A DNA stretch of 38,714 bases from Formivibrio sp. (GCA_031291275.1 JARLJJ010000304.1:1-38714), one strand, 5' to 3'; positions 16,594 to 24,700 are shown, numbered from the stretch's first letter. Program-made: numbers and translations. The notes: generated by a model not told the origin, from the letters alone.

Positions 16594-17514
16594 TCATGGG
16601 CGTTGGTTCTGCAAGTCGTTTTCTAGCGGATCCAGGCGCCGATCTACAGGCCAAAGTGTTCTGGCGCGTTGCAAAATGGCCTTGGCCTCGGATCGGCGGC
16701 CTTGCTCCAGCAGGTATTGCCCTAGATTGTAAAAAACCGGCAAGAGCGGCTTCGGTGAATCGAGCAACTGACGCCATTGCGCTTCGGCACTTGCGCCATA
16801 TCCCAAGGCATACGCCGTATTGGCAAGACCAAAGCGAGCAGGATCATCGTCAGGCCAGCGTTGGACCATACGGGCATAAAGCTGGTGTGCGCTGTTCAGA
16901 TGTTGGCCTTTTTCCAGTGCCAATCCTTGTTGCATGGCTTCGTTCTCGCTGACGAAATCAGGCAGTTCGTCCGGTTTGGTGACGACGACGGCCCAGTAAT
17001 CGCTGCGAGCCCAGGTATGCTCAAAGGTATCGAGCGACATGATCTCGCGTGCCAGTGGGCCGGAGCGCAGTATTACTTCCCGGCGTTCGAGGTCGTACCC
17101 CACCAGAACGGCGTAATGCCAGAGCGGCGCAAAAGCGAAAGACCGGTTTTGCAGAAAAAGAACCGGTTTGCCGCTCGCGATTTCTGCAAGGGCCGCGGAT
17201 ATTGTGGGTGGAATTCGCCATGCTACGCGCTCATATCGACGAGTGGCGGCAATCAGCTCGATTGCCAGACTGCCTTCGCGGCCGGGTAAGTAGACTTGCG
17301 GTGTGAGCGCTTCAGGGTTAACCGCGATACCGCTATCGCCCAGAACGGTGGCCAGGGCACTCGGGCCGCATTGGTGTTCGGTCTGGGGGAAGAACGGTAC
17401 GCTGGTTAGTTCTACCGGGCTGGGTCGACCGGCATGCGATTCCATTAATGCACGGGTCTGCGGTGCCGCGCAGGCGGCGAGAAGCAGCGCGGCGAGCACG
17501 CAGAGCAGGCGCAT
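16594..17514 (-). CDS. PA2778-family C39-like cysteine peptidase lipoprotein with TPR tail
   Basis: A 306-residue predicted lipoprotein: the signal sequence ends in the lipobox LLAAC with Cys15. The N-terminal half is a C39-type papain-like domain with nucleophile Cys49 in EHQCGPSALATVLG and a histidine in LWHYAVLVGYD (about residue 133). The C-terminal 110 residues contain TPR-like helices (ALEKGQHLNSAHQLYARMV, then ARFGLANTAYALG, then GQYLLEQGRRSEAKAILQRA). It follows the PA2779-type gene by three bases, the same order as in other proteobacteria, so they are one cassette. The substrate is unknown; C39 domains usually cleave double-glycine leaders, but no transporter is present here. Confidence 0.86.
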   Translation of the reverse strand: MRLLCVLAALLLAACAAPQTRALMESHAGRPSPVELTSVPFFPQTEHQCGPSALATVLGDSGIAVNPEALTPQVYLPGREGSLAIELIAATRRYERVAWRIPPTISAALAEIASGKPVLFLQNRSFAFAPLWHYAVLVGYDLERREVILRSGPLAREIMSLDTFEHTWARSDYWAVVVTKPDELPDFVSENEAMQQGLALEKGQHLNSAHQLYARMVQRWPDDDPARFGLANTAYALGYGASAEAQWRQLLDSPKPLLPVFYNLGQYLLEQGRRSEAKAILQRARTLWPVDRRLDPLENDLQNQRP

Positions 17515-17517
17515 GGT

Positions 17518-17898
17518 TCAGCGGATGGAGCGGGTGAAGGGGAATACCTTGGTCAGGCCAAGGATGTCGGTAATCAGCAAAACGATAAACACGGTAAAGA
17601 CTACGCCGAGAATATCGCCACCGGCAGGCAATTCGTGAATCCGGCCATTGAGGGCATGGATTTCATCGTCGCTCAGCGCGGCAACACGCGCTTGCGCATC
17701 TGCCGGATTGACGCCCTGTTTTTCCATGGCGTTGACGACATCTGCGCGATTGAGGAAAGCCATGACATCGGCCCGTTCAGAATGGGTTTCAATGGCACTA
17801 TCCGTTGACAGCATGCTGCTGGCCTGTGCCGGTAGTTGTACAGCGCAAAAGCTGCTGATCAGCGCCATGCACAGGACGCGGTAGAATTTGTTTTTCAT
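17518..17898 (-). CDS. PA2779-family small membrane protein
   Basis: A 126-residue exported protein. It has a signal peptide of about 26 residues ending QAS, then a helical segment with alternating hydrophobics and acids (ADVMAFLNRADVVNAMEKQG, then NPADAQARVAALSDDEIHALNGRI). It ends with a single membrane helix (ILGVVFTVFIVLLITDILGL) and a short basic tail. This is the regular partner of the PA2778-type peptidase. AAGGAG lies eight bases before the start. The function is undescribed as far as I know. Co-translation with the downstream peptidase (three-base gap) suggests that it anchors, inhibits or is the substrate of that enzyme. Confidence 0.82.
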   Translation of the reverse strand: MKNKFYRVLCMALISSFCAVQLPAQASSMLSTDSAIETHSERADVMAFLNRADVVNAMEKQGVNPADAQARVAALSDDEIHALNGRIHELPAGGDILGVVFTVFIVLLITDILGLTKVFPFTRSIR

Positions 17899-18000
17899 CG
17901 TGATGACTCCTTGGCGTAGGTGATAAAAGCTCGCCTATTAACTACTAGCAGGTGGTAGTGGTTGTGCAATTGGTGCAGGCTTTTTATTGGCACAGACGGA

Positions 18001-18023
18001 ACAGGCCGGTTGAACCGGCCTGT
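18001..18023. repeat. near-perfect hairpin, possible terminator
   Basis: ACAGGCCGG (18001-18009) pairs with CCGGCCTGT (18015-18023) around TTGAA. On neither strand does a convincing T-run follow. It lies downstream of the glycine-zipper gene and could end its transcript, or be a protein-bound palindrome. Confidence 0.5.
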
Positions 18024-18091
18024 TTGGGCTTTCCGTGTCCAGGCAACAAAAGCCTGTAATCAGGTTATAAGGGAAAGCCGAAGCACACGGA

Positions 18092-18544
18092 TTACTCCCA
18101 GCGACCCGACGTCGCCAGATTTCCGCCGACCACGGAACCAATCACGGCACCGACGGCAGTGGCCGCAACACGGCCATTTCCTTTACCCACGCCATTGCCC
18201 AGAATGCCACCCGCTACTGCGCCGATTGCTTGACCAACCAGCCTGTCTGATCCGGAATACCCGTACCCTTCCACGCGTTCCTGACGGTATGCCGGCGGGG
18301 CGTAACGGGGTGCCGGCGCATAGTAGACCGGGCGATCCCGGTAGACGATCCGTTCGTGGTAAACCACTGGAGGTGCTTCGTAAATGACCTGCGGCTCGTC
18401 ATAGACATGATGCACGATGACTTGCTCGACGCGCCGATGGTGCTCGTGGCGGTAGTAATCTTCATCATCGTGGTGCCAGTCTGCGAACGCTTGGGTGCTC
18501 ATTGCAACAGTGGCAAGTACTGCCGAAATCCATAGCTTGTTCAT
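18092..18544 (-). CDS. glycine-zipper (2TM) envelope protein with His-rich N terminus
   Basis: A 150-residue exported protein. After a signal peptide (about 1-21, ending AFA) comes a His/Asp/Tyr-rich region (WHHDDEDYYRHEHHRR), then a Tyr/Pro/Arg-rich spacer. The C-terminal glycine-zipper domain covers about residues 102-145 (VGQAIGAVAGGILGNGVG and VAATAVGAVIGSVVGG). The fold is that of Rick_17kDa/SlyB-type outer-membrane-associated proteins, but there is no lipobox cysteine. GAGGAAAA lies upstream of the ATG. The His-rich part might bind metal; this is inference. Confidence 0.84.
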   Translation of the reverse strand: MNKLWISAVLATVAMSTQAFADWHHDDEDYYRHEHHRRVEQVIVHHVYDEPQVIYEAPPVVYHERIVYRDRPVYYAPAPRYAPPAYRQERVEGYGYSGSDRLVGQAIGAVAGGILGNGVGKGNGRVAATAVGAVIGSVVGGNLATSGRWE

Positions 18545-18684
18545 GATTTTTCCTCGAAAGAGTCATGCGGTGTATGAGGCACACTATATTCATTTCCTCG
18601 ATCGATGGCTGTGAGAACCATCACAGGAGAGACGGCTATGGACCTTCGTGCTTGTGTTCGCTTCTATCAACTGAATACGGCTGG

Positions 18685-19596
18685 TTATTGCGGTGTTTGC
18701 TGGCGCAGATACTCGCGCCGTTTCATGTCGAGGTAGTCGGCGCGGTCAATTTCGTGCAATTGCAGGGGATAAAGTTCCGTGGACGAAAACCAGTGTTGCA
18801 GGCGTTTTTCGAACTGATCGGCAGGCGGGGTGGGCAACTCCGCCAGATAGGCGTCGATGGCGAGGTAATAGCGCATGGTGTTGCGCTCTACCACGCCCCG
18901 TATGCCGCCAATGTAATCGGGCTGGCCATTGGATAGTTTCCCCGTGCTGGTAAACCCGACTTTCCCGCTGCCGATGGTGGCCAGATACGCTTGCATGGCA
19001 AGTCGACCGGCGAAATTGTAGGCGTAGGCATAAGTGAGATGGAGAAAGGTTTTGTTTTCCGGAAGGGAGACCGCTTCGAGCTGTATCCGGTAGTCACTTG
19101 TGCCTAATGGTCCTTTCTTTGCCTTGAGCCAGACATCAAAGTAATCGGGCGCAGTGGTCGTGACGCTGAAGACAAATTCGACCGGGGAGGCACTATCCAG
19201 CGACTGGAAGGTTTTTTTACCAATGCTGACGGTGAGGATGCTGCGCGACGAATTTATCGATGCACGGCAATATTTTGTGTTGAGGTGCAGGATCAATACA
19301 TCGCACCAATGGTTCGGATCGATGAGTTCGTTCTTGACCGAGGAAAAAGGGTAATCAATCCGTGCATAGATATCGCCTTTTAGTTGACCGGGCAATTCGG
19401 TTGAAACCAGATAAAGCGGCCGCTTGAATGGATTGTTGCTGAGTTGCGGGCCCAACTCGGCGTACTTGGCACGCAGAGATTCTGCCGTATTCGTGCTGGA
19501 TTCATCAGCAGAGGCCAATCCGGCCAGGGACAGGAGGCAAACGATGAACAGCCGTGTCAGCCCATAAAACAGATTGATGGAGAATGTCTTATTCAT
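18685..19596 (-). CDS. exported protein of unknown function
   Basis: I do not recognise the family. The 303-residue product starts at ATG 19596 (MNKTFSINLFYG), with GGAAAG upstream. A longer frame to 19707 would bury the signal sequence. A signal peptide ends near LASADES (about residue 30). The mature part is mixed alpha/beta with two cysteines (HWCDVLILHLNTKYC, probably a disulfide in the periplasm). It has a repeated aromatic pattern (YAYAYNFAGRLAMQAYLATIG) and a charged C terminus. The span GKLSNGQPDYIGGIRGVVER looks like a beta-barrel or lipocalin-type segment but is not diagnostic. The gene stands alone, with gaps on both sides. Confidence 0.7.
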   Translation of the reverse strand: MNKTFSINLFYGLTRLFIVCLLSLAGLASADESSTNTAESLRAKYAELGPQLSNNPFKRPLYLVSTELPGQLKGDIYARIDYPFSSVKNELIDPNHWCDVLILHLNTKYCRASINSSRSILTVSIGKKTFQSLDSASPVEFVFSVTTTAPDYFDVWLKAKKGPLGTSDYRIQLEAVSLPENKTFLHLTYAYAYNFAGRLAMQAYLATIGSGKVGFTSTGKLSNGQPDYIGGIRGVVERNTMRYYLAIDAYLAELPTPPADQFEKRLQHWFSSTELYPLQLHEIDRADYLDMKRREYLRQQTPQ

Positions 19597-20764
19597 TGGC
19601 GCTTTCCTTTTGCTGGTCGCGACCTGATGGGCATGGCTGGAAAGCGAACCGCCTGAGTCTTCGCAGGGTTCTGTGTTTGACTTGCTCTTATGGATCCTCG
19701 TCAACAAAACAACGAAGCTGGGCCGGAATAAGATTGTGAATTTACCAGGCCATGCATAGATTCAGCATAGCGCATGGTCTGCGGTGCAAAGCCTGTGTCG
19801 GACAAGCGCGATGTTGAGTGCTGGGTGTGGTGGGATGGCTTAGTAGTTATACAGGAATACTGTGCCGAAGCTATCTACGGAACAGCCGAACATACTGGCG
19901 AAGGACTTGGCCGCGATGCTATTCACAAGTGGCTAGCCATGTACCAACGCGATGAACAAAACTGGATTGTCAGGACGGTGTCTTGCCCTGGTGTGCCACA
20001 AGATACTTGGCGTGAGCGATACGAGTCTCGCACGCAATCCATTCCTCCTGCGAACATTCAGTCTTTCTGCAAATCTCGCAGGCATACAGGGTGGGAGGAA
20101 CCGCCTGAATAATGCGTTGGCTGATGGCCTGCAGTAGCCGTTTCAGTCCGTTTCGGTTTTGCTGGTCCACGTTAAGTCGCTCGTTTTTGTTTCGCGCGCA
20201 TCGTGCGCCAAACGCGCTCGGTCGTCAACGACACTTAACCGCGTCGTCAGGCCGCACTTTGCCGGGCGCTCGTATTCGAGATGCCTTCCAGGAAGCGGCA
20301 CTTGGCTAAGATGCATCTGAATCAATGACCGCAAGTGGCACAACTTCCCGAGTTGGCACTACCGGCCACTGTAGCCATTCATACGTTCGGTATGAGCGGT
20401 TTATTTGAGCGACTGCAGTACATCTGAACCCGGCTTCAATACCTACGCGAGGACTTTGGTCTCAACGGTCATACGGGCATCACTGCAGTTGTAGCGACAA
20501 TGGATGCAGACCAGCGAAGCGACCAGCAACCGAAGAATTCGAGGTTGAGTGCCACGTTAAACTTTACTTGCCGCCTCGTGGTCAAAACTCGCTGATGACC
20601 ATCATGGGTCACGTTACTCGTGCACATGATGCGAAGGTGTTAAGCGCCACAGCCTCACAGGTGATCAAGCTCCAATGATCACCAGCGTACATAATTAAGC
20701 GGGTCTCCTGACAAAGCCGAACATGGCGAAGTCGTGTATTTCCAATTATTGCGCACAGCCATTG
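19597..20764. other. gene-poor tract of about 1.2 kb
   Basis: Apart from one small minus-strand candidate (19970-20170), I see nothing supportable here. Plus-strand frames such as the one starting at 19774 lack ribosome sites and have odd residue composition. The 590 bases from 20171 to 20764 hold no gene, no recognisable transposase fragment and no strong hairpin. Base composition drifts from the flanking genes, which would suit decayed or imported DNA. Confidence 0.5.
19970..20170 (-). CDS. candidate 66-residue Cys-rich small protein
   Basis: The reading frame starts at a GTG at 20170 (GTG GAC CAG CAA) and encodes a compact protein-like sequence. A basic helix (NRNGLKRLLQAISQRIIQAV) precedes a four-cysteine segment, YACEICRKTECSQEEWIACE. 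A C-terminal helix (TRIAHAKYLVAHQGK) completes it. The CxxC-x4-C-x7-C spacing looks like a small zinc-binding module. There is no good Shine-Dalgarno and no upstream ATG in frame (the frame opens after a TGA about 85 bases before), so it may be the tail of a decayed gene. I prefer it to the overlapping plus-strand frames because its residue pattern is far more natural. Confidence 0.42.
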   Translation of the reverse strand: MDQQNRNGLKRLLQAISQRIIQAVPPTLYACEICRKTECSQEEWIACETRIAHAKYLVAHQGKTPS

Positions 20765-21160
20765 TCAACCGTGTCGATCGGGGGGCGTGATCTTCATTTC
20801 TTGCGCATATTTAGCTATTTTTTCGAATAGTTCGTTTGCTTCGCTTGGGTCAAAATCACTACTGTAGTGCTTCTTTACCCCGTATTCATGCAAAAGAATG
20901 TGACGTGACGGAGCAACGCCACGCTGGGCCAAACTACTTTTTACGCACTGTAATGCACATCCGTCTAAAGCAAGAATCGAACGGCCAGAACGGGCTATTC
21001 GTACCAAATGCGGCACATCTCCACCGACTCCGGCAATACATGACATTTCAGCAACACCATGCCGGTCTAGTTGAACGGCTAGATGATTCGCCATTTGCGC
21101 CGCGCTGGAACAACCGGAGCATGAATATACCAACGGAAGGGAATGATTACGCTTAGTCAT
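20765..21160 (-). CDS. DGC-domain putative zinc-binding protein
   Basis: A 131-residue cytoplasmic protein of the DGC family, named after the Asp-Gly-Cys motif visible in ILALDGCALQCVK (about residues 65-77). Other conserved cysteines are in VYSCSGCSSAAQMAN near the N terminus and EMSCIAGVGGD. The family is thought to bind zinc or another metal and has no assigned reaction. I chose ATG 21160 with GAGGGA upstream, rather than an ATG 15 bases earlier. It lies 88 bases downstream of the marR gene on the same strand and is probably in its transcript. Context with HPP, NorR and NorA hints at nitrogen-oxide stress. Confidence 0.82.
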   Translation of the reverse strand: MTKRNHSLPLVYSCSGCSSAAQMANHLAVQLDRHGVAEMSCIAGVGGDVPHLVRIARSGRSILALDGCALQCVKSSLAQRGVAPSRHILLHEYGVKKHYSSDFDPSEANELFEKIAKYAQEMKITPPDRHG

Positions 21161-21248
21161 GTCCGGATCCCTCATAGGTCTATTTAATTGTTAAACCTGC
21201 AGGTGATAAATGCTCGATTTAGTTAAATTGAGGTAACAGCGACGATGA

Positions 21249-21677
21249 TCAGGCTCCGCCCCTTGTCTGATCATCGTCGTTGAACGCAGTAATTTGCGCG
21301 ACACGAAATGTATCCTGCAAAGAGCGAAGTTCGGCCTCGTGCAAGGCTGCGAGACGCTCCAAATACAACTCGCCCGCGGGCTTGAGATGTACCTCAACTT
21401 TGCGCCGGTCAATTTCATTTTTTCGCCGCTCAACCAATTCCAGTTCTTCGCAACGTGTCAGCAATGCCACTGCGCCGTGATGATGCATTTGCAAACGTTC
21501 GGCTAATTCACCCACTGTTGCCCAGTCACGCCCCGGAAATCCGCGCACATGCAATAGCAATAGATACTGAAGCGGCGTCAATCCTTCTGCTTTGGCGGCG
21601 GTCTCGCTGAAATGTAAAAAGCGCCGCAGTTGGTATCGGAATTCAGATAAAGCTTCATAGTGTTTTTTGGTCAACAC
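21249..21677 (-). CDS. MarR-family transcriptional regulator
   Basis: A 142-residue winged-helix regulator. The MarR core is visible: a dimerisation helix (YQLRRFLHFSETAAKAEGLTP), a recognition region (WATVGELAERLQMHHHGAVALLTRCEELELVER) and a basic wing (NEIDRRKVEVHLKPAGE). Translation starts at a GTG at 21677, or possibly the following TTG; no ATG is available. It is divergent from the HPP-CBS gene, and a perfect 12-base palindrome lies 58 bases upstream of its start. This suggests that it controls both directions. No cysteine-based or ligand-binding sensor motif is obvious apart from the hydrophobic dimer cleft. Confidence 0.88.
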   Translation of the reverse strand: MLTKKHYEALSEFRYQLRRFLHFSETAAKAEGLTPLQYLLLLHVRGFPGRDWATVGELAERLQMHHHGAVALLTRCEELELVERRKNEIDRRKVEVHLKPAGELYLERLAALHEAELRSLQDTFRVAQITAFNDDDQTRGGA

Positions 21678-21734
21678 AGGGTTGTTGGTCCTTTGTTAGT
21701 TATTCCTACCCGATGAAATTCGCTTCATTAAATA

Positions 21735-21746
21735 CATCATATGATG
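21735..21746. promoter_or_regulatory. palindromic operator candidate between marR and HPP gene
   Basis: CATCATATGATG is its own reverse complement and lies in an AT-rich 126-base divergent intergenic region. MarR-type repressors bind such short palindromes, so this is the likely operator for the adjacent marR. Binding itself is inferred. Confidence 0.55.
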
Positions 21747-21803
21747 ATATAAATACCAAAACAAGGGCTCCGTATCGGCGCCTTACTTTTTGGAAGCCTT
21801 GAT

Positions 21804-22931
21804 TTGTATACTGTTTGCACATGGCTGCGCGCCTTCATTCCTCCACGTATCCACGTCAACATGCGCAGCGGACTGGTAAGTTGTATCGGTGCTGGGCTCT
21901 GCCTGTTCTGCACTGAATGGCTCAGCCGACAATCAATGGGAATGAGCAACCCCTGGTTTATCGCTCCGATGGGTGCCTCAGCCGTCTTACTATTTGCTGT
22001 TCCAGCAAGTCCATTAGCCCAACCCTGGGCCATTATCGGCGGCAATATTGTCGCTGCATTTATTGGTGTCACTATTGCAGCTCAAGTGAGTAATCTGGGC
22101 ATTGCCGTCGGACTATCTGTGGCACTGTCCATTGGAGCAATGTTTTATCTACGCTGTCTCCACCCACCCGGCGGTGCCGTCGCCCTGTGTGCCGCCCTAG
22201 GCGGCCCAACTGTGGCTAAACTTGGTTATGGTTTTGTCATCTGGCCTGTGGCCATCAACTCAGGCTTGCTGCTTTTGGGCGCATTAATGTTCAACAACCT
22301 CGCCAAACGCCGCTATCCGCATCAGTCCCTAGCGCCCACGAATCCGCATCTGACGGCCGACCCCCTTCCGCAAGCTCGTCAGGCTGTGATTGCCGCCGAT
22401 CTTGATGCGGCGCTGGATTCCTACAGAGAGTTGCTCGATGTCAGCAAGGAAGACTTGAAAGAAGTGCTCATGAATGCTGAAAACCGGATGCAACACCGTC
22501 GGCTGGCCGGTATCCGTTGCCAAGATATTATGTCGCGGGATGTTGTGTCCGTTACTGCGGAAATGACAATCCATGAAGTATGGCAGCGCTTAAAACACCA
22601 CACGATAAAGACATTGCCAGTCACGACTGTAGATCGCCAATTACTTGGAATTATTTCGTTGCATGATTTTTTCGTGACCTCGGATTTATCTAAAACCGGG
22701 TTAGTGGCCCGATTTGAAGGCGGTCAAACTGTTGTATCCATCATGACCAAATCGCCTTGCACGGCACGCCCGGAACAATCTATCGCTGATCTGGCCACGT
22801 TATTCTCCGATAGAGGTATGCATCACCTACCTGTAGTAAATGACGTGAACATCGTCGTTGGTATGATCTCGCAATCAGATTTTGTTGCAGCACTGTTCGC
22901 CGAGCTCAACCACACCAGACTAACGATGTAA
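21804..22931 (+). CDS. HPP-family membrane protein with C-terminal CBS pair
   Basis: A 375-residue protein with a four- to five-helix HPP domain (about residues 20-165) and a tandem CBS pair (about 238-365). The name-giving motif is in CLHPPGGAVALCAALGG (119-135), and WFIAPMGASAVLLFA is also typical. HPP proteins of cyanobacteria and plant plastids transport nitrite, so nitrite or a related anion is a reasonable guess here. The CBS pair (DIMSRDVVSVTAEMTIHEVW, then VVSIMTKSPCTARPEQSIADL) would give nucleotide control. The start is a TTG at 21804, with GGAAG seven bases upstream. The next ATG would cut off the conserved WLRAFIPP segment. It lies divergent from marR and convergent with norR. Confidence 0.87.
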   Translation: MYTVCTWLRAFIPPRIHVNMRSGLVSCIGAGLCLFCTEWLSRQSMGMSNPWFIAPMGASAVLLFAVPASPLAQPWAIIGGNIVAAFIGVTIAAQVSNLGIAVGLSVALSIGAMFYLRCLHPPGGAVALCAALGGPTVAKLGYGFVIWPVAINSGLLLLGALMFNNLAKRRYPHQSLAPTNPHLTADPLPQARQAVIAADLDAALDSYRELLDVSKEDLKEVLMNAENRMQHRRLAGIRCQDIMSRDVVSVTAEMTIHEVWQRLKHHTIKTLPVTTVDRQLLGIISLHDFFVTSDLSKTGLVARFEGGQTVVSIMTKSPCTARPEQSIADLATLFSDRGMHHLPVVNDVNIVVGMISQSDFVAALFAELNHTRLTM

Positions 22932-22934
22932 CAC

Positions 22935-22966
22935 GGGCGGCAAGCCACAGTACAACCGGGCCGCCC
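22935..22966. repeat. hairpin between convergent HPP and norR genes
   Basis: GGGCGGC (22935-22941) pairs with GCCGCCC (22960-22966) with an 18-base loop. It lacks a T-run but lies in the 61-base convergent gap, so a weak bidirectional terminator is possible. Confidence 0.4.
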
Positions 22967-22992
22967 ACTGTAAGCATCGCACCGAAAATACG

Positions 22993-24543
22993 TTACGCCT
23001 TTATGCCCAAACGCCGAGAAAGTTTGTGCAGATTACTGGCGTCGATCCCCAAGGAGCGGGCAGCACTCGCCCAGTTGTCCTGGCATTGCACCAAAGTTTG
23101 CCGTATCAACTGGCGCTGAAAGGTATCTATCGCAATCTTGAGCGGAACATTTCCTTTGTCGATTATGGGGTTGTCGATGCCGGCATTGGCCGATTGAGAC
23201 AAATCCAAACCAGGACGTGTCAGGTCTAAATCCAAATGTTCTGGTTCCAGTGTCACGATTTCCGTACGTTTGGCTCCCCGACTGACTGCACGCAGCGCGG
23301 CTCGACTGATCACATGTTCCAGTTCGCGTACATTGCCAGGCCAGGCATACGCACACAATGCTTGCTCTGCTTCCGGTGATAGTCGCAGGCTACGCACGCC
23401 CAACCTGGTGCGATTCAATTCCAGAAAACTGCCTGCCAACAACAACACGTCGTTCCCCCGTTCACGCAACGGCGGGATTAGTACCGGGTACACGGAAAGA
23501 CGGTGGTAGAGATCGGCGCGGAAGTGTCCTTCACGTACCTGGTCATGCAGTTGGCGATTGGTTGCGGCCACGATACGCACATTAACCTTGTGTGGTTTGT
23601 CCGCGCCGAGCCGCTGAATTTCGCCGTTTTGAAGGGTGCGCAACAATTTTGCTTGAACTGGCAGCGGCAGTTCTCCCACTTCATCCAGAAATAACGTGCC
23701 ACCTTCGGCGGCTTCGATTCTTCCTGCCCGGTCATTGATGGCCCCGGAAAAAGCACCTTTGACATGGCCGAACAATTCGCTTTCCGCCAGTGATTCGGGT
23801 AAGGCTGCACAATTGACCTGTATTAGCGGTTTGCCTTTGCGACGGGATACCCGGTGCAGTCGCCTTGCAAACAGCTCCTTGCCGACGCCGGTTTCTCCCA
23901 GCAGCAATACGGGCAACTCAGAATCAGCAACCATATCCAGTTCCTGCAGCAAATTCTGTAGTTGCAAGCTTTGCCCAATGATTTCTATTTCCCCGGATAG
24001 CCCTGTCGTATGGGCGAGCGTTTCTTGCTCGGCTCGGCCAGCACGCAAGCTTCGATTTTCTTCTTCGAGTCGGGTTAACCGTACGGCTGTTTCAGTGATA
24101 AGCGCCATGTGGATCAATTCTTCACGGGCTTTCTCTCCGAAAACATCCCCGCTCAGCGCATCCAGAGTGATGGCACCCCACAGCTTGCCATCCAAGGAAA
24201 GACTGATTCCCATGCAATCATGCACTGGCAATGGCTCGCCCATATGGTTGTCGAGCAAGCCGTCATATGGGTCTGGCAAGGTGCTGTCGAAAGGGAAACG
24301 TACGGGTGCATTGCTCGCTAGAATTGCGGACAAACGCGGGTGCTGTGCTACAACAAATCGACGTCCCAGTGTTTCGCGTACCAGGCCGTCGATTGCAATT
24401 GGACACAATGCATCGCCTTCCACTTTCAGCAAGCCCACGGCACCACAACGGAAATGCATGCGCATTGCATTAACCAGGCGCTGCAAACGTACTGTGCGAG
24501 GCAACTCGGCCACCAGATCGGCCAGTAATAGGGTATCCATCAT
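22993..24543 (-). CDS. norR: NO-responsive sigma-54 activator NorR
   Basis: Bacterial enhancer-binding protein of about 516 residues that activates sigma-54 promoters when its GAF-domain iron binds nitric oxide. The GAF domain (about 1-170) keeps the iron-site motifs of NorR: LPDPYDG and PVHDCMG with the essential cysteine near residue 110. The AAA+ domain (about 185-420) has GETGVGKE (Walker A), a GAFSGA loop and GGTLFLDEVGELP (Walker B). A Fis-type helix-turn-helix ends the protein (NWASAARSLGIDASNLHKLSRRLG). The sigma-54 contact loop reads GAFSGA rather than GAFTGA. I favour ATG 24543 or 24540; an ATG at 24558 lies inside a NorR site. It is divergent from norA. Confidence 0.94.
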   Translation of the reverse strand: MMDTLLLADLVAELPRTVRLQRLVNAMRMHFRCGAVGLLKVEGDALCPIAIDGLVRETLGRRFVVAQHPRLSAILASNAPVRFPFDSTLPDPYDGLLDNHMGEPLPVHDCMGISLSLDGKLWGAITLDALSGDVFGEKAREELIHMALITETAVRLTRLEEENRSLRAGRAEQETLAHTTGLSGEIEIIGQSLQLQNLLQELDMVADSELPVLLLGETGVGKELFARRLHRVSRRKGKPLIQVNCAALPESLAESELFGHVKGAFSGAINDRAGRIEAAEGGTLFLDEVGELPLPVQAKLLRTLQNGEIQRLGADKPHKVNVRIVAATNRQLHDQVREGHFRADLYHRLSVYPVLIPPLRERGNDVLLLAGSFLELNRTRLGVRSLRLSPEAEQALCAYAWPGNVRELEHVISRAALRAVSRGAKRTEIVTLEPEHLDLDLTRPGLDLSQSANAGIDNPIIDKGNVPLKIAIDTFQRQLIRQTLVQCQDNWASAARSLGIDASNLHKLSRRLGIKA

Positions 24544-24601
24544 GGTAAATACAACCATATATAGGTATTAAATACCTTAATATGATACGGTAAAAAAAAC
24601 C
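24544..24601. promoter_or_regulatory. three NorR enhancer sites (GGT-N7-ACC)
   Basis: Exact GGT-N7-ACC elements occur at 24544-24556 (GGTAAATACAACC), 24564-24576 (GGTATTAAATACC) and 24589-24601 (GGTAAAAAAAACC). Centres are 20 and 25 bases apart. Three such inverted repeats are the described NorR binding arrangement in Ralstonia and E. coli. The array lies 41-112 bases upstream of the sigma-54 promoter. Site 1 abuts the norR start, suggesting autoregulation. Confidence 0.88.
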
Positions 24602-24641
24602 ATAAATTAAATTTATATTTATAAAACAGCATGTTAAAAAT

Positions 24642-24656
24642 TGGCACGGCGATTGC
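24642..24656 (+). promoter_or_regulatory. sigma-54 promoter of norA
   Basis: TGGCACG-GCGA-TTGC matches the -24/-12 consensus (TGGCACR-N4-TTGC) at every position. The start codon of norA is 45 bases downstream, and the NorR sites lie just upstream. Confidence 0.92.
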
Positions 24657-24700
24657 GTTACAGAGAGCACTACTGACCATCGCCTCAAAGGATTATTAGC

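Noticed and set aside
18001..18023. Hairpin as a definite Rho-independent terminator
   Set aside because: Stem is excellent but neither strand has a T-run after it, so I list it only as a hairpin.
19774..20112. Plus-strand 112-codon frame as a gene
   Set aside because: No ribosome site, unusual Trp/Cys-rich composition, and it overlaps a more protein-like minus-strand frame.
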